Source: Platerodrilus igneus | Taxonomy: Eukaryota > Arthropoda > Insecta > Coleoptera > Lycidae | Assembly (NCBI GenBank): GCA_036346225.1 | Contig: JARFIW010001082.1 | Coordinates: 6,758,001 to 6,822,000, forward strand | Direction of reading: 5' to 3' | DNA length: 64,000 nt | Shown here: positions 44,277-57,545 of the stretch, one piece after another | How positions within the stretch are numbered: the stretch's first letter is position 1 | Layout: each line of letters begins with the position of its first letter | Position numbers and translations under genes: made by a program | The notes under the pieces: model-generated | The model's database searches: none | The model's input: the letters and a program-made list of their open reading frames with translations, nothing else | Told to the model about the DNA's origin: nothing

Positions 44277-44960
44277 TTAGCCAAGAGCGAGTCGAGCTCG
44301 CACTACTACGGTTCCGTACTAATTCTACAGTGAGCAATCAATAAACCAAATTAAGCTGTTTTTATTTTTTATGTATATTTAAATCTTATCAAAATTTGAT
44401 TGTGATAACTGAAAAATGAATATATTGTCTCACATTGTACTGGTACATTAGTAAATACGTTGTCTATTACTGTGTTTAAAAAATTTTTCCCAGCAACTAT
44501 TACACTGTCAAAAAAACTAGCAGTTTTTCGATAATCTGTGACTCAATAGCTACTATCCCTATTAAAATCAAAATTTTAGCTTTGTAAATGTAGGAGAACA
44601 GAGGGGGCGGTCATTTTTGGCACATTTTGAGCTATATCATGAAGACTACTGGACCGAAAACTATAAAAAAATATTTTTAGAAGCTTTTTAGAATCCTCTT
44701 TCAAATGATACTTCACACGATATATTTATTAAAACTTTTTTTCTTTTGACCGAATTAACTCCCGCCATTTTAATCTAAAAATATTTTTTTCTATTTTCTG
44801 ACTGCCGATATATATGCGCGCATAAAGACCTAACATTGTGCCAAATTTCAAATTCCTACGTTATATAGTTTTCGAGAAAACCTCTGTGACTGACAACGGA
44901 CGGACACGAGGGTGATCTTATAAAGGTTCCGTTATACCTTATAAGGTGCGGAACCCTAAA
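44277..44960. repeat. Dispersed repeat with CGGTTCCGTA / GCGGAACCCT ends
   Basis: It opens with AGCGAGTCGAGCTCGCACTAC and CGGTTCCGTAC, and closes with GACGGACAC, a TTATAAGGTGCGGAACCCTA and a short A-run. I recall very similar GACGGACGG...GGAACCCTAAAA sequences as abundant dispersed repeats in insect genomes, notably Lepidoptera. No protein is coded. The borders are approximate. Confidence 0.5.
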
Positions 44961-45360
44961 AGATCTATGTATAAAAATTGGTAGCTTTTAAGACTTTCTA
45001 TAATTGATCTTATTTGAAAAAATTATAAATATTTAGAATCCTATTTTTTGCTACCAAAGTGTTAACAATATTGGGATTTGAGGTTGCGTCTAAGCGAGAG
45101 GTAGTCCGATTTGTAAAATTCCACGGATTTAGATTGCCCAAGAAATTCTAAATCAGAAGCGCATCTTAGGTTGCTAAAAGGATTATTAAAAACTAAATGA
45201 GCAAGAATATTGGGGCTCCAAAGGGGTGTAGCTCTTTAAAGGGTAATTCGATTTTAAAAATTCAAACAGATTTAGATAGTCCAGGAAATTCTGGATCAGA
45301 TACGTTTAACAAATCGTTAAAAAAACCTCTAGGAGCTGGGCGTTTCTTAATTGGAAACCC

Positions 45361-45565
45361 ATTAGCAGTAATCGTTTTTTAATCGGAAATTCAATTAACA
45401 CTAATTGTATTAATGGCAAAACTCATAACACTAATCGTTTTTAATGGGAAAACGCATGAACACTAATCGTTTTTTAATGGGAAACCCCATTACCACTAAT
45501 CGTTTCTAATGGGAAAACCCATTATCACTAATCGTTTTTGAATTGGAAAACCCATTAAATGTACA
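45361..45565. repeat. Tandem array of CACTAATCGTTTTTAATGGG units
   Basis: About five to six diverged units of roughly 35-40 bp, each with ACTAATCGTTT(T)TAATGGGAAA and CCCATTA. Variation among units is mostly in T- and A-run length. There is no gene here, nor in 44961-45360. Confidence 0.85.
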
Positions 45566-48500
45566 AAAGTGCGTTGGTTCTGTCTTCATGCGTCCGCTGA
45601 CATGTATAAATATACTTTAAATTTAACGCTCTCCCGTTTTCTCTTGGAAATCGCACCTCTCAATGTAAAAGTCATGTGACGTTATTGGATTCTAAGATTG
45701 ATAAGGAAAATTAAACTATCTCCAGTTATTTTACAATATTAAAACTTATATTTAGGAATGCTTGCATGTTAACTCAACTTTTTGGTTGCAAATATAATCT
45801 TTTTATTTATTAATTAGAAAGATCCTGTAATTTGTTCTTAAAATTTCTTACAATAATCCATATGATAAGTAACAAACATTTACAGAATTTATTCACTAGA
45901 TGCGTATAATTAACCACATTATGTTTTAGTAAAAACCTGTTACGTTCAAAACACTGCAAATAATTTTTTCTGCATTCATTTTTTAAAACACCCTAAAATT
46001 GCTCAACAAGCTCGATTTCCTAGCGTTTGAAATTAGTGTTATTTAATAAAATTTCCCAAGTAATTATTCTATATAATTTTGTCTTATAAAAGCAAACAGC
46101 TGCTTAGGAAACGTTACGTTACAAAGTAGTTGCAGTATTTCCAACCACCTGCAGTGACTACATTTTAATTAAAAACTGCACGTAAATGCATGAGCTTTCT
46201 TCTAAAAGATAAGGCCACTTTGCACCTGCTTACAATGGGTTTGTAATCTATAAACATACTGTTATTTTGCAGCTGCTAAGATGTTTAAAAATAATAAGAT
46301 TATTTTTCTTTGTCTAAAAATTCTTTGATAATTGCGCTATCCTTGTTGGCAAGCTGTTACAGTTTGTATTTCGGCAGCTGTTGTCTGGGAATTTTGCACA
46401 CTTGATTCTTTGGCGATATCTTTGAAAGCCAAATATCTACCCCATACATGGTTCTGTCCTTATAAAATAGAGACCGTGCTTTGAAAGACAAGATTGAATA
46501 CATCTTCTTCCGAAGAGACATGTTATAAAGTGGCGCCACTAAAATGCTTTCTGTGCTAGTATGAATTGAGTTAGTGGTTCCAGCAACCAGCTTATAGAGA
46601 AATGCAGCCGCATTTTTCCAGCCCTAAGATAAGACCAGCACGAAACCGATTGCTCAAGTTACAGTTTTCTGTTTTCGTAATCTTTTTTGATGCTACTGTG
46701 AAGAATAGACTTTTATTTGCTATTATTACTTATGATTATCCAGCAAATTATCAACACCACCTTACAGAACTCACATTCATAATGCACAAGAGACTATGTA
46801 ATCATTCCATAAATTAAAAATTAGTTAATCAAAGTTTATGTTAGAGTCCGTTTCTAACTGTTTCTTTTGTCTTTTTAACGTAAACAACTTACTTATAAAT
46901 TTAAAAGTGCTATGTACCTAGACGTAGCCGAAAGAAAAGTAGATACCAGGCTAACTACCAGACGCGGAGAGTGGGAGGATTCGCCTACATACCAAGAAAA
47001 CAAAAAAATATAGTACATCGCCCACGATTATCTATTAATACATAAAAATAAATAAAGGATTCTATACAAACAAGCAAAAGGAAAATAATTTAAGCGTTAC
47101 TATTTTACAACCAACAATTATATTATACGGACTATTTAGGAATCTAGATACGAAGTGTGCATCTCGTATTTACACAAAATAAAATTAATCTGTAGCAAAT
47201 AAAAACAGTGAAAGCTAATACTTTTATAAAATAACTAATTAGTAGGAACGAATTAACGTGTGAGAGTTTTTGTCGAACGTTTTTAAAATATCAGCCTATT
47301 AGTTTTTGTAAAATAAACTAGTCCGTGAAGCGAATAAATGTGTGCGTTCTTTTGACAAGCATGTTTAAAAATAGTACATCGCACCTGTAGAGCGATAATA
47401 TCGAATCGCAGCAACAAACAATAGTTCTACAATGTGACGTTTCTTGTCACATAACTACACCAAACGTTGATACGGAATATGCCATTGACGCACACAAAAG
47501 AAAACAAGTTGCATACCCGTAGGTGTCCTGATACTTAGCTTGCAAGCTGTCGAGGGTGAGTCGGCATAGAAACGCCATGGTCGTCAGCATACATCTATTC
47601 TGCTACCATAATTGCAGCAGCGGTCTACGGAAAAAAGTACTTGGTCTACAGACAAAAGCAGTTGTTCTACATAAAGAAAGAATCCATTTGGCCTCCGGCT
47701 AAAAAAGCGAATACACGCAAAACACCTCCTAGTTGTGAACAGAAAAACATGCATCGCTTGAATTACGGAGACGAATAAAATGTAGAAAATATTTCGACGT
47801 ACAAGCTGTAGCATCAAATTCAACAATGGTTCAAACAAAGCTTATCAAAGCGCGGTAAAACTGGAAAACTCGGCCTATCGCGGATAGTGCGCGACCTTGT
47901 TTCAACAAGTCGTTACAATGGAACAATAGAAAAAACCATTATACGGCGGTCGTAAGGTATACCAAGATAACGGGTATCTAAAACCAGGATATGACTATTT
48001 AATTGTAGTATAAACTTGTCGTTTGGAAATAAATTAATTCAAAATGAAAATTTGTAGAAAGCGTATTTATTATTGTAAACAGGATGTTATTGAAGAATTT
48101 AAGAGATTACCGGATACATAACACAAGGCATAGACTATTTAATTTATCGATTACATTTTCGTTGTAAAAGCAAAAGGGATTTGAGTGAGGAATTTATTCG
48201 AAAGCGTGTTTATTATTAATTATGTTAAGCGGGCTTATACTGAACAGGTACACTATATAGGGGGTTGTTGAAGACTTTAAGGATTGAAACGGAGTTTATT
48301 CGAACGAGTAATGAATGAACAAGGGAGAAGAATAGGGTAATTAATTTATGCGGAAAATAAACGTAACAAAAGTAGTTGACACTTGATTAGTTTAATTAGG
48401 TTAGGAATGTTTCAGTACTTCTTGAGGAAGTGCACTTAACAAACGCAGAATGTACAAATTATGTATATTTCTTTTCCTAGAATTATTGTAAAGTTTATGT

Positions 48501-49689
48501 TTAATTTTCTTTTATATATATATATTTAAGGTGAACCATTAAGTAAGTATTTAGATTCTAAGATGTTATATTTGCTTACCAATGTTATATTTATATGTTA
48601 TAACGTTTTGTTTACCATTACGCTGTAAGAAACAATTTCGCAAATTATTGGATTCTTTGTTTTTGTAAATAGCTTTTCGAGATTGTATGTTGACAATATA
48701 GTTTTACTGAGGTTTCCAATGTGTTCTTTCTACTTCATCCACGCCCTTCTACGACATTTTTGAGCTAGCCCGAATTCTACCATTCTGTCACCGTTTTGTT
48801 GCGGTGTTCGGCGTAAACGATTTCTTTACTGATTTCTACCGTTTTCTTTCGTGTTTGCGCAGAATACCGTAACAAACCTTCCACTTGTTTATTTTGATTT
48901 CAGCTTAAGAACTATAACAATATATAAATTAATTATATTAATTTATAAAGCAAGCAGGATTTTCTTTAATTATTGATTAACTTTTCACTATCTTATTTGT
49001 TTATATGTGGTTTATCCTATCTATTTTGCGTATGTTTGTATTTGCTAATGGCTTAATTCTTAATAACATAAATTTAATGTATAATGGGAATATGATTGAT
49101 TAAATATATAACTCTCATAACAAACTATTTTACTAAAGTTTGGCAACAGTATATACTGCAGTGTAAAGTTAAGCGATTGTGTGTTAAAATGTTTAGTTCA
49201 CTTTTTACGTAAGTAGACCTTACATATCCACATTTTATTTTTATGTAAGTCCATTGTATTGAATTCTCCATGATGAAATAAAAAATAAACGTTAAAAGTA
49301 CACTTAAACTAAAGCTATTTGTGCATTAGATTAAGAATTAATTTTTAGTTAACGCAGTAACTATGTAACATTGGCGATACACAATAATAATTAAGAACAC
49401 TTAATCTGTACTAAATCTAGGCCAATGAAAATATGTCATATGACAGTGCAAACGGTAATAAACATGTCATAAAAGCAGATATTAAATTTGACTACCGATC
49501 AAATACTTGTTTTATAAAAAAAATTTATACCGAATCATTAAAATATATACAGGATGGGTCAGAAGAAACGCTCGGATTTAGAAGGCTTGTTACGTACAGT
49601 TTTGACCCCTAGGAAATCTAATTGATAATGCACAGAAAAACTCGGTAAAGTACTCTGCTAAAAATCCTGGTTCAATGCATTACCGAAAA
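45566..49689. other. Non-coding AT-rich stretch with weak duplications
   Basis: I see no gene. Two diverged neighbouring units occur at about 47219-47372 (AAAATAA(A)CTA words and GTGTG(A/C)G) and another pair at about 48050-48290 (AAAGCGT(A/G)TTTATTATT). Three GGTCTACAGA-like words lie at 47610-47670. All may be relics of unidentified elements. Confidence 0.35.
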
Positions 49690-50550
49690 CCTCGACTGTA
49701 CTAACAAAAATGGGTGCCGACAAACTCAGTGGGACGGGTGAGTGTTTGAAGAGGGTTCTAGAGTGTTGTCAGGGTTGAAATACGTCTTGATCGCGAAATA
49801 TCTTGGACGACACTTACTCTCGCTTATAGATAATTGCAAAACGATTTATTACAGCAAAACTGCAACTATACCGTTATATTATTGGAAAAAAACAAATATG
49901 AACATGTTTTTACACTATACACTTGCTTCTAACTATGTAATACACTTCCGTTTTCATTACAACTACAGTCTGAAGCAAGTATTAAAAATCAAGCACAGCG
50001 GAAATTTACTTAACTAGAATCTTAACCAAAACACTAAGACGTACTACAAATACGTTTTCTCAGTTCATGTAATAAATTACAAACGTTTATTTAGTATAAA
50101 TTCTCTCTCTCTCTCTCCCCCTTCCATCTCTCCCACCTCTCTTCATCTCTCACTCCCCCTTTCTCTCCATCTCTCACCCCTCTCCCACCCATCCGCCCTC
50201 CGCCATCCATCCCCCCCTCCTTCACCACTCTCTAACGTAGTTTCAAATGTATTTATAATTATCCGAGAAGTGATTGACTGTCATTAAAGTGAATACCATA
50301 AGCTGCCTATAGTGACTTTGCCATTCTCAACATGTTTATCTCCAACACAAGGTTGTTGATTTGGGAACCAATATGCCCCTAATACTAAAAATAGCCCATT
50401 TGGTATGATATTATCTAAACATAATTAGCCTACTTTCAGCCTTGTTCGATAACCTTGTAGCCAAAGGTAACTGACCTACTAAAGTGACATGTTAATGGTT
50501 TGGATGTTGGGTACAAAGTGTTCTAAAAAATGGATCTTTTCTTCATAACA
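49690..50550. repeat. Diverged dispersed repeat, copy 1
   Basis: Runs in parallel with 57870-58690. Both have AACCTCGACTGTACTAA, TTTGAAGAGGGTTCTAGA and, some 600 bases on, CCAACACAAGG followed by AACCAAT(A/G)TGCC. This copy also contains the pyrimidine-rich microsatellite. No coding signal. Confidence 0.6.
50101..50235. repeat. (CT)n / C-rich polypyrimidine tract
   Basis: About 130 bases almost without purines on this strand: CTCTCTCTCTCTCCCCC and similar. Confidence 0.95.
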
Positions 50551-51270
50551 TAATTAAGGATATATTCGGCAAACTTAGGATGGATGACTTAAGACTGCAA
50601 AAGAGAATATCTCGTGTCGTTTCTTTCTATTTAATCTCTAAGTATTATCAGCTATTATAACTTCAACCAGAAACTGGAACTCTATTTATTCAAGTCGGCA
50701 TAAATCTGCCTATGAAGTTCTTATACTCCGCCAATGAGATCACCGGGGCGCCAACGCAATACATTATTAATCAAAACAAATAAATCATAAACATTACTAC
50801 TTTAAAACAAAGTTGCTAAGATAACATCATCTCTAGCCTTTAAAAACTGACATAATAAAATTGACAATCTTTGAGTATAAACCATATCTGATAAAATAAT
50901 TTTACTTTAGTATCCTTTAGTATTCCAAAGATTATATTTTAAAAAATAAATAAAGACATTGGTTGGATTTACTAATGCAAAAACTATTAAAATGAAATAT
51001 GATTATAAATATTTCAAAGGAAGGTCACAGGCTAATACAAGCCAAACCAAGCTGCATTCAGAAAAAGTTCCTTTAGTTTTGAATTAAATGGGTTTACATA
51101 TTTTATCTAAAAAGTGGAAGCTTTCATTATTGACACACCAATTCAGTCTCTCCCATTAGTATTCAATTGTTCTATGCGCCATGTCTGTTGGTATTGCAGA
51201 AACTTCGCAAATTATTGACGCCATTGTTCATCCATTGTTTTTGGGTGATGTTCAAGTCCTTGTTCTTGAG

Positions 51271-51575
51271 GTGGCTCTGTGACTCAGTTAGTTTACGTGT
51301 GACTACTAAGCCTAAGTTCCCAAGTTCAAATTCCGACACGGTCTACTTGAAAAATGTTACACGAGCATTTTTTACAAAAATACGCTCTCGTTTGGATGAT
51401 AGGTAAAATGTAGCTACAGTTTGTGAGTATTGTCACGTACTTTAAAGATTTTCACCTTGCTTAGAGCAGTAAGGGTTTGGCAAAATTCAAAATTCCAGGT
51501 CAAAGAAAAACTCGCTTCCTGGTCAATGTAGTACCCTTGCGCGTAGCATTGGGGAATCAAATGTAGAGACCTTGC
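51271..51575 (+). repeat. tRNA-derived SINE, most complete copy
   Basis: The head (51271-51345) looks like a tRNA: GTGACTCAGTTAGTTTACGTG recalls the A box, and AAGTTCAAATTCCGACACGG has a B-box-like GTTCAAATTCC. A body follows with AAAATGTTACACGAGCATTTT, GTATTGTCACGTACTTTAAAG and GGCAAAATTCAAAATTCCAGG. Bodies of the same sequence occur at 51605-51765, 52121-52318 and 63466-63692. Confidence 0.65.
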
Positions 51576-51604
51576 TCTTCAGAAGATTCCAGGAAAAAAT
51601 CATA

Positions 51605-51765
51605 GACCGTTTGGAAAATGTCACGCGAAATTTTTTCACAAAAATACGCCCTCGTTCAGATGTAGGTTTCGTGTCTGAGTGTTGTCACGTATGTTAAAGA
51701 TCCCTACTTTGTTTGAGATAGCAAAAGTTCGAAAATTTAAAATTTTCACCTTCATTAGGTCTCCA
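51605..51765 (+). repeat. SINE body, partial copy in tandem
   Basis: Same orientation as the copy at 51271: TGTCACGCGAAATTTTTTCAC, AAATACGCCCTCGTTCAGATG, GAGTGTTGTCACGTATGTT. It lacks the tRNA-like head. Confidence 0.65.
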
Positions 51766-52120
51766 GTCCTGGAACTGGTTAGCCGCGTACCTCAATTGTT
51801 TCCTATTCTAAGCTAACCTACACGTTTTCCTGAAATTCCCACAGCCTACATCTGCAATAGTTTAATCTAAGTCCACCTCTACTTCTCTTTTTCTCCCTTC
51901 TTCGCTTTTAATATATATCACACTATTCTCTCATACCTTAGAACGTGTCCTATCATTCTATGTCCCCTATTTTGTATACAGATATCTTTCTTCCTCTAGT
52001 ATTTCTAGAACCTCCTCTTTGTTCTTAACTTTGTCTGTTCATGATATCTTGATCATACATTTGTAGCACCACATTTCAAAGGCCATCTTTTTCCTGTACT
52101 GTGTTTTTTTGTTAAAGACA

Positions 52121-52318
52121 TTACATGTGATTTTCCAATGCTCCACCCGAAGGTACTACATTGGCCAGGAAGCGAGTTTTTTTTTACCTGGAAAATTTTG
52201 AATTTTGCCGAATCCTTGCTGTTCCAAGCGTGACAACACTCACACACGGGACCTCCATTTAACCTCTCATCCGAACGAGGGCGTATTTGTTAAAAACAAC
52301 ACGATCTTAAGCTAATCC
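52121..52318 (-). repeat. SINE body, inverted copy
   Basis: Reverse complement of the body at 51331-51565 (CCAGGAAGCGAG, GAATTTTGCCGAA, CATCCGAACGAGGGCGTATTT). With 51271-51765 it could form a long hairpin. Confidence 0.7.
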
Positions 52319-55009
52319 TTTTTTTTAATATTATTTGCACTTTCCACTTTTATTGTTTTTGTTTTTTTTGTCTAACATAAGTGTGAGACTCTATCGCTTT
52401 TTTATACCGCTATTGATCACGGTGGTTTGAATTTACCGTATTTTTCTCGTATCGATTTTTGATGTCATTGAGTTGAATATCTCTGTTATGAAAATAGCAG
52501 GGCGTGTGTTTTGTTTTTGTTTCTTTGGCTAGGTAGAGTCCTTTAGACTTCTTGTTCCTTTCATTTAGGGAAACTTTTCTCTTTCTCTCTCTCATATAGG
52601 ACGCTTGTTCAAAATTTTAACATCTCGCCGTCTTCTTGTCGACCTTATTTTTCTTTCGACTAACCCGTCTTAAGTCCCAAAGATTACCGTCCCTCATATA
52701 AGAGTGGTGCTTCCCTTCCGCGTTACTGACTCCGTTTTGGTAAGTTGAGTAGCGCTTTTCTATCTGCCTCGTGTACCATATTTTTCTCAATGAGGGATGG
52801 TTTTTAGATTGCGAATTGCTTTTATTTCGTTATTACCTACATTTGATTTTATTTTGTGATTCTTTTCTATTTCAATTTTGCATCGTACCCTAAATTCATT
52901 TGCTTGATCTTCTTCGAGTTGGTTCGTTGTTTTCTCAATACAGCTGATTACTTCAAATGTTGGTATTGATTTTGGTGTTACTGCAAAGTTTAGGACTTTT
53001 GATAGAATTAGTTTTCTGTGTCGTTAATAGTTCTGTTTGATAAATTTATTACGGTGTTTAACACGGTGTTGCTGTTTTTTAACGTTTTAGTTTGCGTGGT
53101 ACTTACATAAAAGAGACATTTTTTTGAAACCTATCGTAAGCTCAATAGATGCAGCATGCGATCCGTAGAACAACATTGGTATCTGACAAGTGTAAACTCG
53201 CCATAGATTCGCCTCAGAACCATGTTAAAATCTACCAAAGAGGTTGCCTAAATCATAATGAGTTTTCCTCCTGAAGATAAGTATAAAAGAACGGCTGCTT
53301 AAGCCTTACGGTAACATACTCGCACACTTCTTTAATAACCATCTTCTCAACCGTACAAATAGAAACACGTTAAAAAATGTTTTCCAATCCCAAGTTATTG
53401 AATTTATATGAAATCTTACTATATAAAAATAAATCAGCTGATTTCATGTTAAGCGTTTGGGTACCTCAAAGTCGCTCCCCGGGCGTAACATAAATTGAAG
53501 GAACTCATTCCTCTAAACTTTAAAATTTTCGTCTAATCAAATTTTCATCAAACCAAATATATCAAACATTAATAAATCAAAGTCGCCTCCAATTTATGTC
53601 ATAAATGTCAAACTTGAAATTTTTATTATTTTGACAACGATCCTAGGTCATGGATCGAAACGTAAATAAAAACGATTTTAACAAATATGAGTGGTTTAAT
53701 TCACAAAGAAGATCAAGGAAAATACAAAACAAACCAAAACAACCTTCCAGGAAGTATCCTTTTGTTATTATGATTGGGTAAAATTTTTTGGGGAATCTTA
53801 ATTGACAGATATTTTGAAGCGAAGACTTGTATAATGAAGAACCTAACTGGCTTTAGCATTATAATTTGTTAAGGAGTTTAGGAAAAACTTGTGTTTGTAA
53901 TATCGTAGTAAGTCTAATCAATTATAGGAAAATTTTGTTTAATTCAGATTTCACACAGACATGGTAAGATTTGGACACTCATCTGTATTCTTTATAAATA
54001 TCTTGTGCAGAATGATTAATATATTAAAAGGTTTATATATATGAAAATTGGAAAAAAAATAGTAAAGTTAAAAATTTCTATCAATAAATAGAACCAAATA
54101 GTTGATTAAGCTAAGTTATACCTTAAGATTAAGAATTCAATTTAAAGCTGTAAGATATTAGATTAAGAAAAGTCCCTTACTCTCCGACAAAATGTGTTGC
54201 TGACGGGAATTGCGGTAAAAAATAACAGTGCGTGCGTGCTATATGCGGTAGTCTATCAATTAGTGACTACCTCCTTTCCATTTCTTGATTTAGTGTGGCC
54301 TGCTTTAAAAAAAAATCAAGTCACGCTTAAAAACTATTTAGTCATTAAGGCCTTTAGGTTATAAGTAGTTGGACAGTCTTGGATGAATAAGAAAATTTTT
54401 TCTCTTTTTTTTGTAGTTTTGCCGCGAGTGTTACGTGTTATGTAAATTAACCCTAAACATGAGTTTGGTTTATTGACTATTAAAGTTACCATCTCTAATA
54501 TTTATTATTAAGTCTATGGTCTTTTGTATAAAAATAAAGGAATTCCTTGTTTCCTGAATCCAGTCCTGGATATTTTATAAATTATTTTTTATATGGTAAA
54601 AATAAAATAGCTTTAGTATGCATAAATACGCTAAAATATCGTAACGGGAATTTTTATCGCTCTTGGGAAAATTATGTGAACACGCGAAGTTGAAGTGACG
54701 AAGTTATCTATCCCAATTGGTTGTAAGACAGCCGGTAAGTGTTAGGACGATGGAGTTATTACACGAACTTAAATTGAATACTTCAGTACCGGAATTCACG
54801 GAAGCGGTGGTGTTTTTGGAGTGTGTGTTACCGCGTGTTTCGATATAGTGCTCGGGTTTCTTGTTTATATCTCCTTACCTTTTCCTTTAGGACACTGCAG
54901 AGATATTGTAGGCAACATTGTAACAGAATTTTAAGAAAACCAAACTACCGAAACTCTGAAAGGTGTTCGTCGCCGAAGGTCTTGAACTGTAAGTGTTATT
55001 ATTGTATAA
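52319..55009. other. No recognisable gene
   Basis: AT-rich sequence. A small imperfect hairpin (CGATCCTAGGTCATGGATCG) lies at about 53639-53658. Frames are short and patternless. Confidence 0.4.
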
Positions 55010-55403
55010 TATTTGTATTGGCATCGGGGTGCGCAAATTAAATAATCGAACCAATTATAAGTTTCGAAGCTTTTACAATACTTACCAACTTCCGTGAGAC
55101 AATAACTTCCACATTTTCAGTGGACTGCTTTTAAACGAGCTCCTCCATCCCATGCATTCAATTGATTACACTTTATGTTTCCACAAGCGAGACATACACA
55201 ACAAGTTCGCAATTGTCCTGTGTCTACCTTTCTTATCTATAAATGGACTTAACGGACGTAGTTGTTTTGAGACGGGTTTATTCGATTTACAACTTTCAAT
55301 TTCTTTTGCCATTACTTCGCCCTGGACGTGTTTGACTAATAGATTAAGAGAGTCTTGTAGTGCTAATGTCGACTTACCCGACATTTGTAACGTTTTATTT
55401 TAA
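55010..55403 (-). pseudogene. BEL/Pao pol relic (pre-integrase region)
   Basis: Frame 55384-55166 includes EVMAKEIESCKSNKPVSKQL and LRPLSPFIDKKGRHRT, the segment before the integrase zinc finger of Pao elements. The part nearer 55010 is similar to 63010-63245, so both come from related BEL copies. It is broken by stops. Confidence 0.55.
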
Positions 55404-56220
55404 AGCGTTTAGGAATTAAAATTTAATTTAGGAGTTAAGGACTTTACTTTAATATTTATAAAAATCCCCGTTTAATTAGTGCAATTCCGTCAATGTTGTG
55501 AAACCTTGGGAATAGTAACATTTACACGCATCTCGGCGCCAGGCTTATCAGTGCAAACCTAAGCGCTGACGCAGGATTCCGGCGTGAGAAGAGTTCATTT
55601 TCGCACAAAAACTAACGGAAGTGCGTCGACGCGACTGGTGTGAGAAGACGTAAAAAACAAAGGCCACCGATTATCCAAAAGGACTATCATACCGCCACAG
55701 CTACCGCATTGATAACTTAGCGTACCGGGCAGTGTTGACGCGAGTGTTGTAGTTCCTACCTTTCTTACATTCCTTAACGTCTCGTCAGAGAAGTCCAACC
55801 GGTAGAAGCAACTGTAATTCTAACAACAGGACCAAGCGAATGGACCCCGATCCCTGAGAAGAAACACCTAACAATATACCCAGGGTAAGTGTTTTAATAA
55901 CCTTAATTCGTTTCCCGGGGATTTATTGCTAGGGTTGAGCATTGTAATTTAATTAATTTGTGCTTAAGGTCAATGTTCTACATATTACACCGCTCGTTAG
56001 ATTTTTTCTTCAAATTATATATAAATCTACGACAATATACCAATGTTTTTTGGATTTCTGCAAATATGAAACCTGTTTAATAAATAAATATTTCTTTCCG
56101 GTACAGCCAGAAGCGTGCGAGTGCTTCGTTCAACATCAGCCGACGAACCTAACTCAATAGACCGATTTAATTCAGCATAACCGTAAAATTCTACTAACCA
56201 AGCTGGGCCCGTTCACCATA
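55404..56220. other. No recognisable gene
   Basis: Contains a moderately GC-rich patch (55540-55860) with short frames only. Possibly LTR or flanking sequence of the neighbouring BEL relics, but no LTR pair was found. Confidence 0.3.
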
Positions 56221-56367
56221 GAGGATAATTTACAAGCTCAGATTAAAATAATCCTTTCCGCGCTGACTCTTTTGAATTATCCTTTGATGCAACGTGATGC
56301 CATTTTCAAGGAGAATACGTCTTTGAATGCGAGCAATAATATCGCGAGGAAAATTACCGTCTATAAA

Positions 56368-56853
56368 GGTACCTTTAGTGCTATGGAGATTTGGCGATTT
56401 GGATATCTGGAGAATGATCCTATTGGTTAAAATGATCACGTGACACCGCCGAGAAACGTCAAAAACACCGAATCTCCAATCTCCCAAAAGTTGGTTCAAG
56501 TTCAACTTTTCTGGCTATTTTGAGATCGGAGCATGCGCGTTTGTTCAGAAAAGCACGTGATTTGTTTGTTTTGTTACAACCTTAACCGTACCTTTTCGTT
56601 CGACGTTATATAGTTTGCGTTTTGACTATTAAACATATTGGAAATGAATAGGAAATCTGTTATTTCTTTAGATACTCATAGCTTAGCAACAAACATTGAA
56701 AACTTAACATCCGGAAACTCAAAACAATAACAAATTTCATATGTCAAACTTCCCCAAATACCCGAAGCAGAAAATACCCTAGATGATTAAAAGTGAAAAT
56801 ATCTAATTCCCCAAATATCCAAATCGCTAAATCTCCATAGCACTAAAGGTACC
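56368..56853. mobile_element. MITE-like element with about 40-bp inverted repeats
   Basis: GGTACCTTTAGTGCTATGGA at 56368 is repeated as its reverse complement ending at 56853. The match runs about 40 bases (to GATTTGGATAT) with one mismatch seen. About 486 bp, no coding capacity. It lies inside or beside a BEL relic. Confidence 0.75.
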
Positions 56854-56859
56854 CTAAGG

Positions 56860-57545
56860 GTCGACGCTGAATCCGTGCAAGTACAACCTTTGTATCAGCT
56901 TAAGCAATAATATCTGAAAATTTCAAGGTCTGTTTAAACGTACATACAAGTTTTATTAATTCTGCCAAAAGTGCCGCTGCAGACTTCCACTCTAGGCAGT
57001 GTGATCTTGTTAAGTGACACTTCCATTGATTTCGCACAAACCAACGTAACTACAACATTTTTTAAGTTTGACAAAAGTAAATGATGGCTGCAAATCCAGT
57101 TTCGGATAAATCACAAAAACCATGTAGTTCTAATTTCTGCATATCATTTGTAACAAACTGACGAGGAATTTGCAAAATTCGAAATTTCGGGTAAATCTGA
57201 TATAAATTTTTTCCATTTATTTGTAAATTAATAGGCGGCTCTTGATCCCAATCTACCTCTAAAAGCCACAATTTCTGTATAAAACGTTTGCCATAAAAAC
57301 AAAGTGAATCGAAAATTCTGGCTATAATGGATAATATGCTTCGCTTTGTATACAAACAATTTTTAAAATGTAATCTATACGAAAAAACATCTAGCGTTGG
57401 ATGCCATTGGAGACCTAAGATTTTCATAGAAATATTGATGTCGTGCTCAAAAGCAAACGACTGCAAATAACAGAATGATTTGGGCAAACCCGACAAAACT
57501 TCTGTCCTATTACTACTCCATTTTCTTAATTCAAAACCCACATCT
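56860..57545 (-). pseudogene. BEL/Pao reverse transcriptase / RNase H relic
   Basis: Frame 57541-57062 has LRKWSSNRTEVLSGLP, MKILGLQWHPTLDVFSY, TKRSILSIIARIFDSL and HGFCDLSETGFAAIIYF, all typical of the second half of Pao reverse transcriptase. Below 57062 another frame reads ITLPRVEVCSGTF, the usual start of the RNase H region. The MITE interrupts the sequence right after. Confidence 0.75.

Noticed and set aside
45197..45382. Plus-strand frame with SLKGNSILKIQTDLDSPGNS as a small gene
   Set aside because: It runs into the tandem array and has repeat-like word structure; no homology signal.
51271..51345. A functional tRNA gene
   Set aside because: Box A and B resemblance is imperfect, no good cloverleaf was found by eye, and the sequence continues into a repeated body, so a SINE head is the better call.
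53628..53665. Hammerhead-ribozyme-like hairpin (CGATCC...GGATCG followed by AAACG)
   Set aside because: The required CTGANGA core is TTGACAA here and I could not form stems I and III; the hairpin alone is not enough.
54823..55041. Short plus-strand frame with a cysteine-rich end as a host gene
   Set aside because: No recognisable domain or splice structure, and it abuts a BEL relic on the other strand.
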